From Doryteuthis pealeii (lineage: Eukaryota > Mollusca > Cephalopoda > Myopsida > Loliginidae): DNA of 64,000 bases. Below the pieces are notes generated by a model. It was given only the letters and a program-made list of their open reading frames with translations. It ran no database searches and was not told where the DNA came from. The stretch is from positions 77,304,869 to 77,368,868 of the forward strand of contig CM042151.1 in assembly GCA_023376005.1 (NCBI GenBank). Direction: 5' to 3'. Positions within the stretch are counted from its first letter, which is position 1. Every line of letters begins with the position of its first letter. This document shows, piece by piece, positions 54,071 through 64,000 of this stretch. Made by a program: the position numbers and the translations under genes.

Positions 54071-54165
54071 AAATAAAGAAACATTTATGCATAATTCTAG
54101 TAGTTATATTCACTATTTTTGATTATTAATCTGAAAATTTACTAATTTCAATAATTTTATCATCA

Positions 54166-54774
54166 TCTCTTATTATAATGGAGATTATGTGCTTGTCTGT
54201 AACCGAAACTAAATTACTCAAATCACAATTCCCTTAGTTATTTGTCACATTTTGTATGATTTTATTTTTATTCAACTTATAAAATAAAATTGTTTTATAT
54301 TATTAATGCTGTTGACCATATCTACATAATAATAATAATATGCAATTGTATTTATATATACAACAAAATAGTGGTTTACAGTGTGAATGGGAAAGCTAAT
54401 TTGCATATTGATATAAAATATTTGATATTAATAAATATGCGCTTAGTATTATTGATTTCTAATTATTTTGTTTCATCTTAAATATGAGCAAAAATCTTGG
54501 GGATAAATTTTAAAAGAAATCCTTTAACAAGAAGAAATAACTGTAATTTTATTCTTTACTTCCTATTTCAACTGAATAGTTAAATTAAGAAAATTAGCAA
54601 TGAAAGATGGGAATGATTAAAGAGTAAGTTTTAGTTGTTCTATTTTTCGATTATAGTGCCTATTAAGAGCCAAATCTTATCTGCATTCTTATTTAGTTTT
54701 ATTAGCCTAATTTAATATATTTTATTACATTAAAACTTAGAAACGTGTAACCGGAGGATGCATATATTTGCTAG
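54166..54774 (+). mobile_element. Helitron, about 609 bp, complete
   Basis: Begins TCTCTTATTATAATGGAGAT after A and ends with a decayed hairpin, GGATGCATATATTTG, CTAG (54771-54774) and T. Same family as 35991-36594 and 50076-50330. No coding capacity. Confidence 0.85.
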
Positions 54775-55020
54775 TTATATGAATTTAAAATAATAATCTT
54801 ATATAAATTACCATATAAAAACTTTAAATTTAACCCAGGGTAGATAAATTAGCAATGAGTGAAAAATATCAATAATGAAGAACGCTATATTATTTATAGT
54901 AATGACCCAGCGTCCAAAAATGTAAGATTTGAATAGCTTGGTTTTACTAGAAAGAAATTTTCTTCTTAAATTGATGAAAATGAAAATAAATGCAAACGCT
55001 GTTCACTTGTACCAGGGGGC
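54775..55020. other. AT-rich spacer
   Basis: Nothing recognisable. Confidence 0.4.
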
Positions 55021-55400
55021 AGTTCACGTGGTGTAAATGGTTGGTAAGTTGGACAAGCAGACCCTTGTTGGTGATTTCGACTCTCACTAGGTGCCCCATA
55101 CTTCCAGCCTTGTATCGCAACTAAGTAAAGTCGTCAGGGTGGCCTAAAGTCGGTATCAGCCAATCAGTGAGGGAGTCTATCCCCTTTTCACTAGCGCTAG
55201 ACCAAGGAGATTGTTTTTGCGTCTGATGTGGAGCGCCACACCTACCATCAGCTCCTTTACCGCACAGATCCCTGTGCTACTCATACACTGAGTTGGCGAG
55301 GGTTGGTATCGAACTAGGAACCTTGTGGTTTCTAGCCAAACGCTCTACCGACTGAGCTAACCTACCCTAACCGCAACTAAGGTAACCCTAATAAATGACT
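55021..55400 (+). repeat. SINE-B interrupted by SINE-A
   Basis: The SINE-B head (CACGTGGTGTAAATGGTTGG, TTTCGACTCTCACTAGG) runs to 55115 and continues after 55381. It is split by a full minus-strand SINE-A (55126-55371) flanked by the perfect 10-bp duplication CGCAACTAAG (55116-55125, 55372-55381). Confidence 0.85.
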
Positions 55401-55446
55401 ATTCTTTGTTGCTTTTATACTATCAATTTTGCATATGAACTTGGTC

Positions 55447-56046
55447 TAAGGTTTGTTTGGTTTGTTTTACGGCATATCAACTTCAGTGGGTTATTTAATG
55501 CCAATAAAGTTGTGAAATAAATTCATTCTTAATGCATAATACAATTTTGTTTATAAACTCATGTTTTTCTATTCAACCCATAGATGGGACCCTAACAAGT
55601 ACTACCACTCAGGGTCAGAGTGGACCAGGGAGCAATGGTGATGAAAGGGAGCTCAACATTCCCCAAACCTCCAGAACTGGAACCTCACCATCAGATAGAG
55701 TTTAATGTCATTCCCAGGACATGTAGATCCTCAGCCACCTCCTTCTAGCACCCATATGATAAGGATTTGGGGTTGCCATAAGGACAATAGGTTTGGGGCA
55801 ATCATATAGGTGCTAGGGCTTGACGTGGCCAGTCGATTGATCAGAAGGGGCCCTCCAACCACCCGTCTAGCCCAAGAAAAGCCTAAAGTGGAATATTGCA
55901 AGTCATGGACTGCTTAGCCACCTGGGTTCTATCCTTAAGCATCACGGGTCGCCCCGCCAGCCAACAGGTGGCCCCATTGGGGGAGTCTTACCCCTCTGCA
56001 GAGGTGCAAGTCGGTGCATTATAACGCCCCAGCCGACAGGGTGGTT
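55447..56046 (-). repeat. SINE-L, full-length copy
   Basis: From GGTTTGTTTTACGGCATATC to CCAGCCGACAGGGTGG. A ~40-bp segment before it (55418-55455) is almost identical to 56163-56206, part of the mariner 5' region. Confidence 0.85.
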
Positions 56047-56389
56047 GCCCTGATGAGCTACTAAGCGAAGCTATTAGTATGTATATCTGACTCCTTAGGA
56101 TTAACATAATATATATATATATATACACACACACAAAGGGTGCAGCGAGAAATTGTTGCCATTTTATACTATCAATTTTGCATACGAACTTGGTCTAAGG
56201 GTTTGTCTACTGTGCAACAAAGTAGAATCGGTTGGGCAGTCTGTAAGGAAAGCAGCACCCCGATGTAATTCACTCCTCCAAAAATTTGGAAACAACATGC
56301 TGTGCTGCTTGGCTTTCATGCTACAACTCCAACATGAAAACTTCAGAGGGTTTAAGTGACGATCTGAGGACAGTGTAGAGGATTCAAAT

Positions 56390-56831
56390 TTTTTTTTGGT
56401 TTTACGGCATATCAACCTTGGTGGGTCATTTAATGCTGGCAAACCTTTAAAAGAAGAAAAGAGAGTGTCTTTTGTAGACTTCCAAGTCTTCAATTCTTCT
56501 ACAAGAGAATAGTTATTTATTAGGGTTACCTTAGTTGTGATACATGGCTGGAAGTATGGGACACCCAGTGAGAGTTTTTGTTTGTTTTACGGTATATCAA
56601 CCTTGGTGGGTCATTTAATGTTGGCAAACTTTGAAAGATTTGTAGCGATAGTTTGATAGAAAATTATCTAAACTCAATTTTAAAAACTAATTTTCTATAC
56701 CGTAACAAGTACTACCACTCCGGGTCAGAGTGGACCTGGGAACAATGGTGATGAAGGGGTGTTCCACATTACCCAGACCTACAGAATTGGAACTTCACTA
56801 TCAGATAGAGTTTAACATCATTCTCAGGACA
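56390..56831 (-). repeat. Nested SINE-L pieces inside the mariner relic
   Basis: SINE-L tail at 56390-56443, a SINE-B fragment at 56515-56568 and a second SINE-L 3' part at 56571-56831. AGAGGATTCAAA at 56378-56389 and after 56831 looks like a target duplication. Confidence 0.65.
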
Positions 56832-57795
56832 GAGGATTCAAAAAGGTGTCTAAGCGATTACAAAAGTATGGTAGCCCAGAACTTACACTTATCTTTCTGA
56901 TAAAAAAAAAAAACAACTAAATTTTTGCAGAGATCCAGGCCATGATTGACAACAATCAAAAAAAGTCAATCAGGTCCATAGAGAGAGACATGGGAGTGTC
57001 TGAATTTCTTACCAAGCATGTAGGGTATGGAGCAGGGGTTGACACTAACGTTGTTCCGGGGACGGTAAAATTTTTTCCTAAAAGTTAATACTACATTCCA
57101 ATAATGGCCATCCAGCAATTGCCCGAATACTGACCTCAAAATGAGGCTACAGCACCACAGGTCTATTCTCAAAGCCATGTAATGAATAATGGTGGAGGGA
57201 GTTTAAAAGGACTGAATTATGTACTACTAACCCTTCTCAGGGTAACTTAAAGTAAAAAAGTATTTTTTTTAGCACAAAACACACTAGGAAATGGATTTTT
57301 TGTCCAAATATCCAGAATTATCACTGCTACAGCTTTTCTTAATGTTTTATTACATGTTATTATGCTACTGATGACTGACAAGTATAGATGATGCTAATGA
57401 ATTAAACAAAAATAAACCCCATTTGGGACGGTTGATGATTTTGTTCAGGACAGTCATGAAAAAAGTTAATGTCGGGGCCAGGTATGAAGACATTTGGTTT
57501 TCCTCATACAAGATGAGAAAGAGACAATTTTATCACAGGCCATGAAGGACAAGAGATTCATTGATTTTAATAGCATGTCAACTCATCCAGGGTTATTTTA
57601 TGCTAAGCAGTTGGTTATGAGGGATGGTCAAATTTATTGTCTTTTTTCAAGGATTTTGACTGTAGGTAGTTTGCAGTTGTTTGTTGCTAAGTGGATTGAA
57701 AATCACTTTAAGGGATAAGTTTATAGGATAAAGTAATAGGAAAAGACCGTGCTGCAAAGCTTTTCAACAAACTCAAGCATCCCCTCCAAACAAAT

Positions 57796-58975
57796 ATGCT
57801 TTGGTTTTTCTCAGATGGGAAAAATTTCTGCCAGGATCAGATGGTGAACTCTCAGAAAAACTGGTGGATTGCTCTGACCCAACAAGATATACTAATAGCA
57901 AAGAAAACCAAACACCCAATCCACATCATTGTGTTTGGGGTGGTTACAAGTGATGGGGACATTATGCCTCCATTCATCTTCTTATATCGCCTCAGACTCA
58001 GCACACAGGCCTACATTAGGTACCTAGCGGATGTAGTGCTGCCCAGAGTCGAGAGGATGGCAGCTGAAAGATCCTATATCTGGCAACAGGAATGCGCCAT
58101 GCGACACAAGCAAAGGAACCCTGTCTTGGCTATTGGCTGGTTGGGTTTTACAGCATTTGGGCCATTTTAGACGTTTGTTTTATTCATGAGTACACAATTT
58201 TTTTAAAAACTCAATTTTTTTTTTAAAAACATTTTGTTCTATTTAACCAAGAGATGAGACCCTAACAGGTACTACCACTCCGGGTCAGAGTGGACTGGAG
58301 AGAAATGGTAATGAAGGGGTGCTCCATATTCCGCAGACATCCAGAACTGGAACCTCACCATCAGTTAGAATTTGACGTCATACCCAAGACATGAAGACCC
58401 TCAGCCACCGCCTTCTAGCACCCATATGATAAAAAGGGTTACTATAAGGGCAATAAGGTTGGAATAATCCTATAGGTGCTAGGGCTTGACACGACCAGCC
58501 GACTGATCAGAGCGGGCCTCTCTGACCTCCCGTATAGCCTAAGTTGAGTGTTGCATGCCATGAACTGTTTATCCACCACGATTCCGTTTTAAGCATCACA
58601 GGTCGCCACCCGTGGCCAACAGGTGGCCCCGTTTGAGCGGGGGTGGGGTCTTACTCCCTCTGCAGAGGTGCAGTCAATGTATTTTAAAGCCCTAGCCGAC
58701 AGGGTTGTGTCTTGGCTGTGAGAAAATTTATGTGACCACATCACCCCAACATCAAGCTGCCTAACTCCAGATTGCAATCCCCTTGATTATCATGTGTGAG
58801 TCGCAGTTGATCAAGAGATCAATAAAACTCTGTGCAACACTAAAGATTAACTAAAAACAGGAATAATGATAGCATTAACTAATTTAAGCAAGGAGACCAC
58901 TAGAAACGCTTGCAGGTGATTTCAAAATCATCTGGGGGGGGGTGCTTGAAGCCAATATCGATTTCTTTGAATAAA
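57796..58975 (+). pseudogene. mariner transposase catalytic domain, interrupted
   Basis: The frame 57796-58141 reads MLWFFSDGKNFCQDQMVNSQ (first catalytic Asp in FSDGKNF), WIALTQQD, HIIVFGVVTSDGDIMPPFIF and VWQQ-like YIWQQECAMRH; the second Asp position (usually QQDSAPCH) has become E-C. A SINE-L splits it; after 58717 it resumes with SPDCNPLD-like TPDCNPLDYHV (third Asp), then EINKTLCNTKD, with in-frame stops. Dead copy. Confidence 0.85.
58142..58707 (-). repeat. SINE-L inserted in the transposase
   Basis: Full-length copy from GGTTGGGTTTTACAGCAT to CTAGCCGACAGGGTTG. The 10-bp duplication TGTCTTGGCT at 58132-58141 and 58708-58717 is target (transposase) sequence. Confidence 0.85.
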
Positions 58976-59078
58976 TTCAATCTATAGTATTGTAATTTTG
59001 GTAAATATATCTGATAAAATGAGATGTCAGTGTTATTTTCATTTTTCCATAATTTAGGCAAAAATTTACCCATCACAC

Positions 59079-59104
<26 letters not shown>

Positions 59105-59109
<5 letters not shown>

Positions 59110-59218
59110 CTTCACAGGGTGTAATTGATTGCAAGCTAGACAGTCAGACTAATGAGTTTGAGGCTCATTAGATGACCCATTCTTCTGGCCTTGTGCCACA
59201 TCTAAATTAACTAATATA
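59105..59218 (+). repeat. SINE-B copy
   Basis: CACTTCACAGGGTGTAATTG head, degenerate B box GTTTGAGGCTC, and the CTTCTGGCCTTGTGCCACAT tail. Between TA microsatellites. Confidence 0.7.
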
Positions 59219-59350
59219 TATATATATGTGTGTGTGTTTATATGTATAAAAATGTATATATATATATATATATATATATATGTGAAGAAAGGAAGTGAAT
59301 CCGACAGTATGTAGTATATTAGGAAAAATGAAAAAACACAGGTTTAAATC

Positions 59351-59381
<31 letters not shown>

Positions 59382-59837
59382 TAACATTAAAAATGTATGA
59401 AAATAATAAATCTGTGTTATATAAGATGAATATATATAATGTATATACACAAGACATTTACATTTTTGAACAAAAGCAGAATTACTGCTGCCTTTATAAC
59501 CCATCATCAAAATGTAACAGCAGTCTGCACACTTAGATATCATGATACACATTAGTCTTATACTAATAATAATATGGGGCTAAGGCACTGGAAAAATTAT
59601 GCCTTGAGAAAGACAAATGATTTACTAACAAAATCTTCAATGAATTAATTTTAGTCTGAGTAGGCAACATGTCTACCCCAGACAGCAGGCTCATTATGTG
59701 TGTGTTGTTAAATTGGCAATTAAAACACTTAGAAATTTGGCGCAACACAATCATTTAAGGATTTAAATTGTGGCTTTGAACTTAAAAAAAATGAATAAAA
59801 GATTTTATTTTTTAAAACTAAGCTCATGGGTATTTCT

Positions 59838-59940
59838 TCACGTAGTGTAATAGTTAACAAGCTAAATTAGTAAAACGTTGTTAGAGAGTTCGATTCTCGT
59901 GGGTACCCTGTGCCACAACTAAGTTGTATAACTAAATAGC
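59838..59940 (+). repeat. SINE-B copy
   Basis: CTTCACGTAGTGTAATAGTT head with the clear B box GAGTTCGATTCTCG, then the CCCTGTGCCACAACTAAGTT tail. A MITE inserted at its end. Confidence 0.75.
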
Positions 59941-60414
59941 GGCTAAACTTGCAAATTGGTCTGAAAATTAAAACGTAAAGTTTTTTGGTGGTCCACCATG
60001 ACAGTTTAACTACAGTCTATGAATTAACTTTTTGCGAATTGGGTTACGGTTTAGGGGTTTATGGTTGTTTTTAATTAAGTATTGCTTTAAAAAAAAACAA
60101 CAAAAAACCCAAAATTACTATACATTTAATTAACCATTGAAATTAATTATTGAACCCAACGGTAGACACATTAGTCTCAGTTGTTTGTGTTAGTATTGCA
60201 ATGTATAATTTCAATTAAACTGGGTTAAAAAATATTTTTCAACATTAAATGTATAGTAATTTGTTTTTTTTTTTTTTTAAGCAATACGTAATAAAAAAAA
60301 CAACCTTAATTCCCAAACCCCTAAACCGTAACCCAATTCGCAAAAAGTTAATTAATAGACTGTAGTTAAATTGGGACCACCAAAAAACTTACCGACCAAT
60401 TTGCAAGTTTAGCC
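59941..60414. mobile_element. GG-ended MITE, 474 bp, 9-bp target duplication
   Basis: Arms of about 170 bp begin GGCTAAACTTGCAAATTGG. Perfect duplication CTAAATAGC at 59932-59940 and 60415-60423. Same family as 13458-13814 but with more complete arms. Confidence 0.9.
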
Positions 60415-60423
60415 CTAAATAGC

Positions 60424-61055
60424 TAAGCCCATTATTGAAAGACATAAAATTCGGCCTAGTTTCCGGTCCTTAAAAATAGTAGGTCAAAAATGTTGTTAAA
60501 CATTTCTACAAAAGGTAAGCATCTAAAACAATTTATATAGAAAGACAAATAAGTTACATCTTTCGAATGATTTATCTACAGTAGTTTATTGGATATCTCT
60601 TTATTGGTAGTGAAATCTCTCTTCATCTCTATGGTAGGGATATACAAAAATTAATAGTAATTTTTATCTATCTATAACGTCTTGTTTTATTTTGTTTGTT
60701 TTGTTTTTTTAGCTAATTGGAAATTTTTGTTTTAACACAAGTTTTGTTTTTTGTTGTTTTTTTTTAGGGGGTTAAGTCAATTCTTTATAGCAACAAAAAT
60801 AATTAAAATAGAATAAAAATCTCCTTTATTTCTAAATAAGCTATTTAAAAAAAAAAAATCTTCAATGAAAAAGTATTAAATTTTAACTGGGGCCTTAATA
60901 TTTATGGCCAAATTTAATTTTTATTTCTGATTCAACAAAATCATAAAAGAACCCTCCTCCACCCTAGAAATAAAAAATTCACATTTTTAAGAATCAATTT
61001 TTTTTTTAATGATTGATCTGCAGCAGTATATTATTTTAGGGAATAAAGAAGAATT
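60424..61055. other. AT-rich stretch
   Basis: No gene recognised. Confidence 0.45.
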
Positions 61056-61263
61056 GGCTGAACTTGCACAAAGGTGTCAAAATTAGGGTGACCCAGAAAA
61101 AACAGGACCCAAATTATTTATTCATTTTCCCATTAAACTAATCTTAAACCCCAACCCTAAGCCCTAACCCCATCTAGTTAAAATTAACAGTTTTATTACA
61201 AAATTTGTGGGTTCTGTTTTTTCTGGGTCACCTTAATTTTGACACCTTTGTGCAAGTTCAGCC
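61056..61263. mobile_element. GG-ended MITE, 208 bp, 8-bp target duplication
   Basis: Arms of about 50 bp begin GGCTGAACTTGCACAAAGG. Perfect duplication GAAGAATT at 61048-61055 and 61264-61271. Confidence 0.9.
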
Positions 61264-61271
61264 GAAGAATT

Positions 61272-63484
61272 TACATGTAATATTCAACATTTGTTTGTTT
61301 TTAACGTCTTTTTAGATAATTCCACAGTTTTCTAAAATTCTAAACTCAAATTTATTGGTATCTCTTCTTTTCAGTCAGTCCTTTGTAGCAACAACAAAAA
61401 TTATCAAAATGCAATATTTATATTGCAACAGAATATTATTTTAAATAGTGTAGCAATAAATTTTATCAGGGATCTTAAATAGCCAAATTTCATTTCATTT
61501 CTGATTCTACGAGGAAAAATTCGACCCTGAAACTTTTCAATTTAACGGCCTTGTATGTGTAATTTAGTAAATCACTAATTTCACAACTATAAAACTTAAG
61601 TCCGGCTTTTATTTTTTTTTGCTTTTGTTACAAGCTTTGAAAAAAATAAAAATAAGAGGGGGGGGTGATTTGTGTAGATGTAAAACAAAAAAATAATTTA
61701 ATCTTTAAATGTTAATAATTTAAATTAATAGCTTTCTCATGGTAGACAGGTTTCAATAATGCAAACTTCCATTTATACCAAAACATCAACTTCGCCGTAT
61801 AAACTGTAAATTTAATTCATATATTTAAAGTTTATATTATTCTCTTTCCCATCAGTTTTCGCCTCCTACAGAAATGCCTTTTATATTCTTTATTTACACT
61901 TTTCATAGAAAAAAAAATAATAATAAACGAGTCTTCAATATAACATTAATTAGAATGTCTTTATTCATTATTCTGGAAAGTTGGAAAAAAAAAGTGGTAA
62001 TTTTTTTTTTTTCAACTTAAATTTTGCAGGTATATCTATAATATTTTGTGTGTAATTTAATAAACATATTTAAAAAAATTTGATTATAAATTATAAAACA
62101 ATGACTTCCGTAACTATCTTGAATAAAAATATATATTTAAAAAAAGAAAAGATTCTTAACAACCATGGCTAGAAAATGTAAACCAATGTCGAATAAATTT
62201 AATTTTTGATCATAATAAAACCAATTTTAAAGAGTAAAGATTATTCTATACAAACTTTAAGATTTATATTAAAAGAAATATTTTTAATCACTAATTTCTA
62301 AACAATAAACTTGAACATGTTTTTGATTCTAACCTTTGGAGAAAAAAAAATAATGAGGGGGATGAACGATTTTGTACACCAAAGAAATAATCTAAAATAA
62401 AAGTAATTTCTCAAAATATCAACCAGATATCTTTACAAAGATAAATTTGGCCTGAATATAAAATTATACACAAAAATAATTAAAAATCGAATAAAGCGAA
62501 TATTTGTTTTAGCTTCATTTTTTTTTAAAACACTGCTTTTCTATGCAAGCAACGACAAAATTTTCGTGACTAAGCTAAAAAAAATTAGATTCAGTAAATA
62601 AAATGCATGTTGTTGAAATAAAACAAGAAATTACTTACTTTGGAAAGGTGACGATAAGTAAGGTAAGTGTTTTAACATGAAAAACGTCTTCCTTACACGT
62701 GAAGACAGAACTATACACGTTTCTATTTCGTTGAATTGTTGAGTTAACTTGTGGTATTACTCGTACGACTGAGAGGGAAAGCTACACGGTGTCACACAAA
62801 TTCAAGTTCCCTTAGAAAAAAATCAGCCGGCACTGGATTACGGCAAACACGAAAATTCGAACCTGAAACATAAAAATAAACTAAAATAACCAGCTGATTC
62901 ACATCCTTGATCAATATTCCTTAATAAAATCACTGACTCATGTAACAATTTCAAGTCTTAATTTGCGAAAACTATACCTATTTAGGAAGGTCATTCTGTA
63001 GATTACGGAAAACCGGTTCTAGATTTTATGATAGCAACGTTTCGTACATATATATTTTTTTTTCGTAATAGTATTAATGGCCTTTGTTTCTGATTCTGAG
63101 GTAATAATCAAACAAAACACATAAATAATATAGTTTTATTTAATCTGTCAAAACGGTTTTAAAAATTAAAGGATTTTTTAAAGGTTATTTTTTTTAAACA
63201 TCCTTGTTGCTCATTCCTAAAATAGTGGAAAAGACGGTAACAGGTTTTTTTTCATCTTCACCAGTTAGTTAATCAATACGATCATAAATAAAAAATTTAA
63301 GGATCAGGTCTTTAAAATTTCGATTTTTATATATACCCTACTGGTCGAAATATTAAGGCTAATAAAAATAAAAAGATTTAAATATACCTTTTGCGTTCTT
63401 AGACTAAAATATATAAGGATTTTTAAAAAAAATTGTTTAGCTTTTATTGGCAAAAATTTAAATACTGAAAAATTAGGCTAAATA
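61272..63484. other. AT-rich stretch without a recognised gene
   Basis: Over 2 kb of low-GC DNA. A slightly GC-richer patch at 62640-62870 has no motif I can assign. CTACTGGTCGAAATATTAAG at 63340 may be another Tc1-type end. Confidence 0.4.
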
Positions 63485-64000
63485 CAAGTTGGTCAAAAGT
63501 TTAAGACCACATTTAAACGAAGCTTTAATAGGTAAAACTAAACACTAACAGTAAATACGAAATATATCTTTTGTCTCTTTCTTTAACTCAGTCAACAGCT
63601 CCTACTGTAATTTGCCCGTGTTACATTGGGTCAAAAAACATGGCCATGGCTAAAAAGTTGGCAGAGTTCGAACGTGGCTGAATTGTCGAGCTAATAAAAG
63701 CAAGGTCTCTCTGAACGTGCCATCGCGAGTGATATTGGACGTAGTATAACTGCTATTGCAAGATTTCTTAAAAGACCCTAAGGGATACGGAACGAGAATT
63801 TCAAGTGGTCGGTCCAAGAAAAAAAAAATCATCGGCGTTGAGCTGGAGGATTCGACTGATTGTTTGGCAATACACCAGTCGATAATCATGGAACCACCCA
63901 AACACAATAAGATAGTATCTCCGAAAGAATAGTTTTAAAAACCGTAAACTTGTGTACATGCATACACATACACATTTTTATGCATGCATACGTAACTCAG
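63485..64000 (+). mobile_element. Tc1-like transposon, 5' part, cut by window edge
   Basis: The end CAAGTTGGTCAAAAGTTTAA follows TA (63483-63484). From 63640 the three frames together give KKLAEFERG, GLSERAIASDIGRS, ARFLKRP and IRLIVWQYTS-like blocks, the helix-turn-helix DNA-binding region of Tc1 transposases, with stops and at least two frameshifts. The catalytic domain would lie beyond the window. Confidence 0.75.

Larger units (their letters stand above)
56130..59080 (+). mobile_element. mariner-type transposon relic with nested SINEs
   Basis: The presumed left end is AAAGGGTGCAGCGAGAAATT. Transposase remnants run in the same direction from about 56840 (AMIDNNQKKSIRSIERDMGV) to the C-terminus near 58975. 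Insertions at 56390-56831, about 57059-57480, about 57566-57745 and 58142-58707 split it. The right terminal repeat is uncertain. Confidence 0.7.

Noticed and set aside
56048..56085. CTGATGAGCTACTAAGCGAAG as a hammerhead
   Set aside because: Stem II would be only two pairs and GAAA is GAAG; no closing stem III.

Overview
The window looks like nuclear DNA of a cephalopod mollusc, most likely an octopod. It is very AT-rich and spliced. It carries three single-exon C2H2 zinc-finger genes, a type of gene massively expanded in octopus. Most of the rest is tRNA-derived SINEs of the kind described from octopus and squid, (TA)n microsatellites and small DNA transposons. The species call is inference from these features; no species-specific gene is present.

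Host genes. All three zinc-finger genes lie on the minus strand: 3890-4831 (313 aa, 10 fingers), 20004-20869 (about 9 fingers, with a 1-nt frameshift) and 47773-49911 (712 aa, 23 fingers). Each has a lone N-terminal finger separated from the main array by a charged linker. Each start codon sits a short way downstream of a clear 3' splice site, so upstream non-coding exons lie elsewhere. A 125-bp copy of fingers 9-10 of the third gene lies just downstream of it at 47389-47513.

Layout of the mobile DNA. 1-3768: a mariner relic containing a SINE and a 1.9-kb Helitron. 7271-12228: a complete copia-type LTR retrotransposon on the minus strand with identical LTRs, a perfect 5-bp target duplication, a primer site matching the initiator tRNA-Met anticodon region, and a frameshifted pol. 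13-19 kb: a MITE, a solo LTR nested in a SINE, a 5S-rRNA-derived SINE and a copia 3' fragment. 21-27 kb: fold-back elements and two units in which a tRNA-like Pol III head is followed about 30 nt later by a hammerhead-ribozyme core. 27-37 kb: a long SINE with a 45-bp minisatellite, tRNA SINEs, three LINE 3' ends and a Helitron with a paralogous empty site. 38-44 kb: fold-backs, a third hammerhead, a cluster of GG-ended MITEs with 8-bp target duplications, and a mariner palindrome. 44-64 kb: more SINEs, Helitrons, a mariner relic interrupted by SINEs, MITEs and the start of a Tc1-like element.

The most novel-looking signal is the tRNA-head plus hammerhead arrangement, seen at two unrelated loci with the same spacing (21321-21468 minus; 26284-26414 plus). 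A further hammerhead has a fully canonical core (39229-39287). All structures were folded by eye; family assignments come from motifs in the sequence, and no database search was possible.
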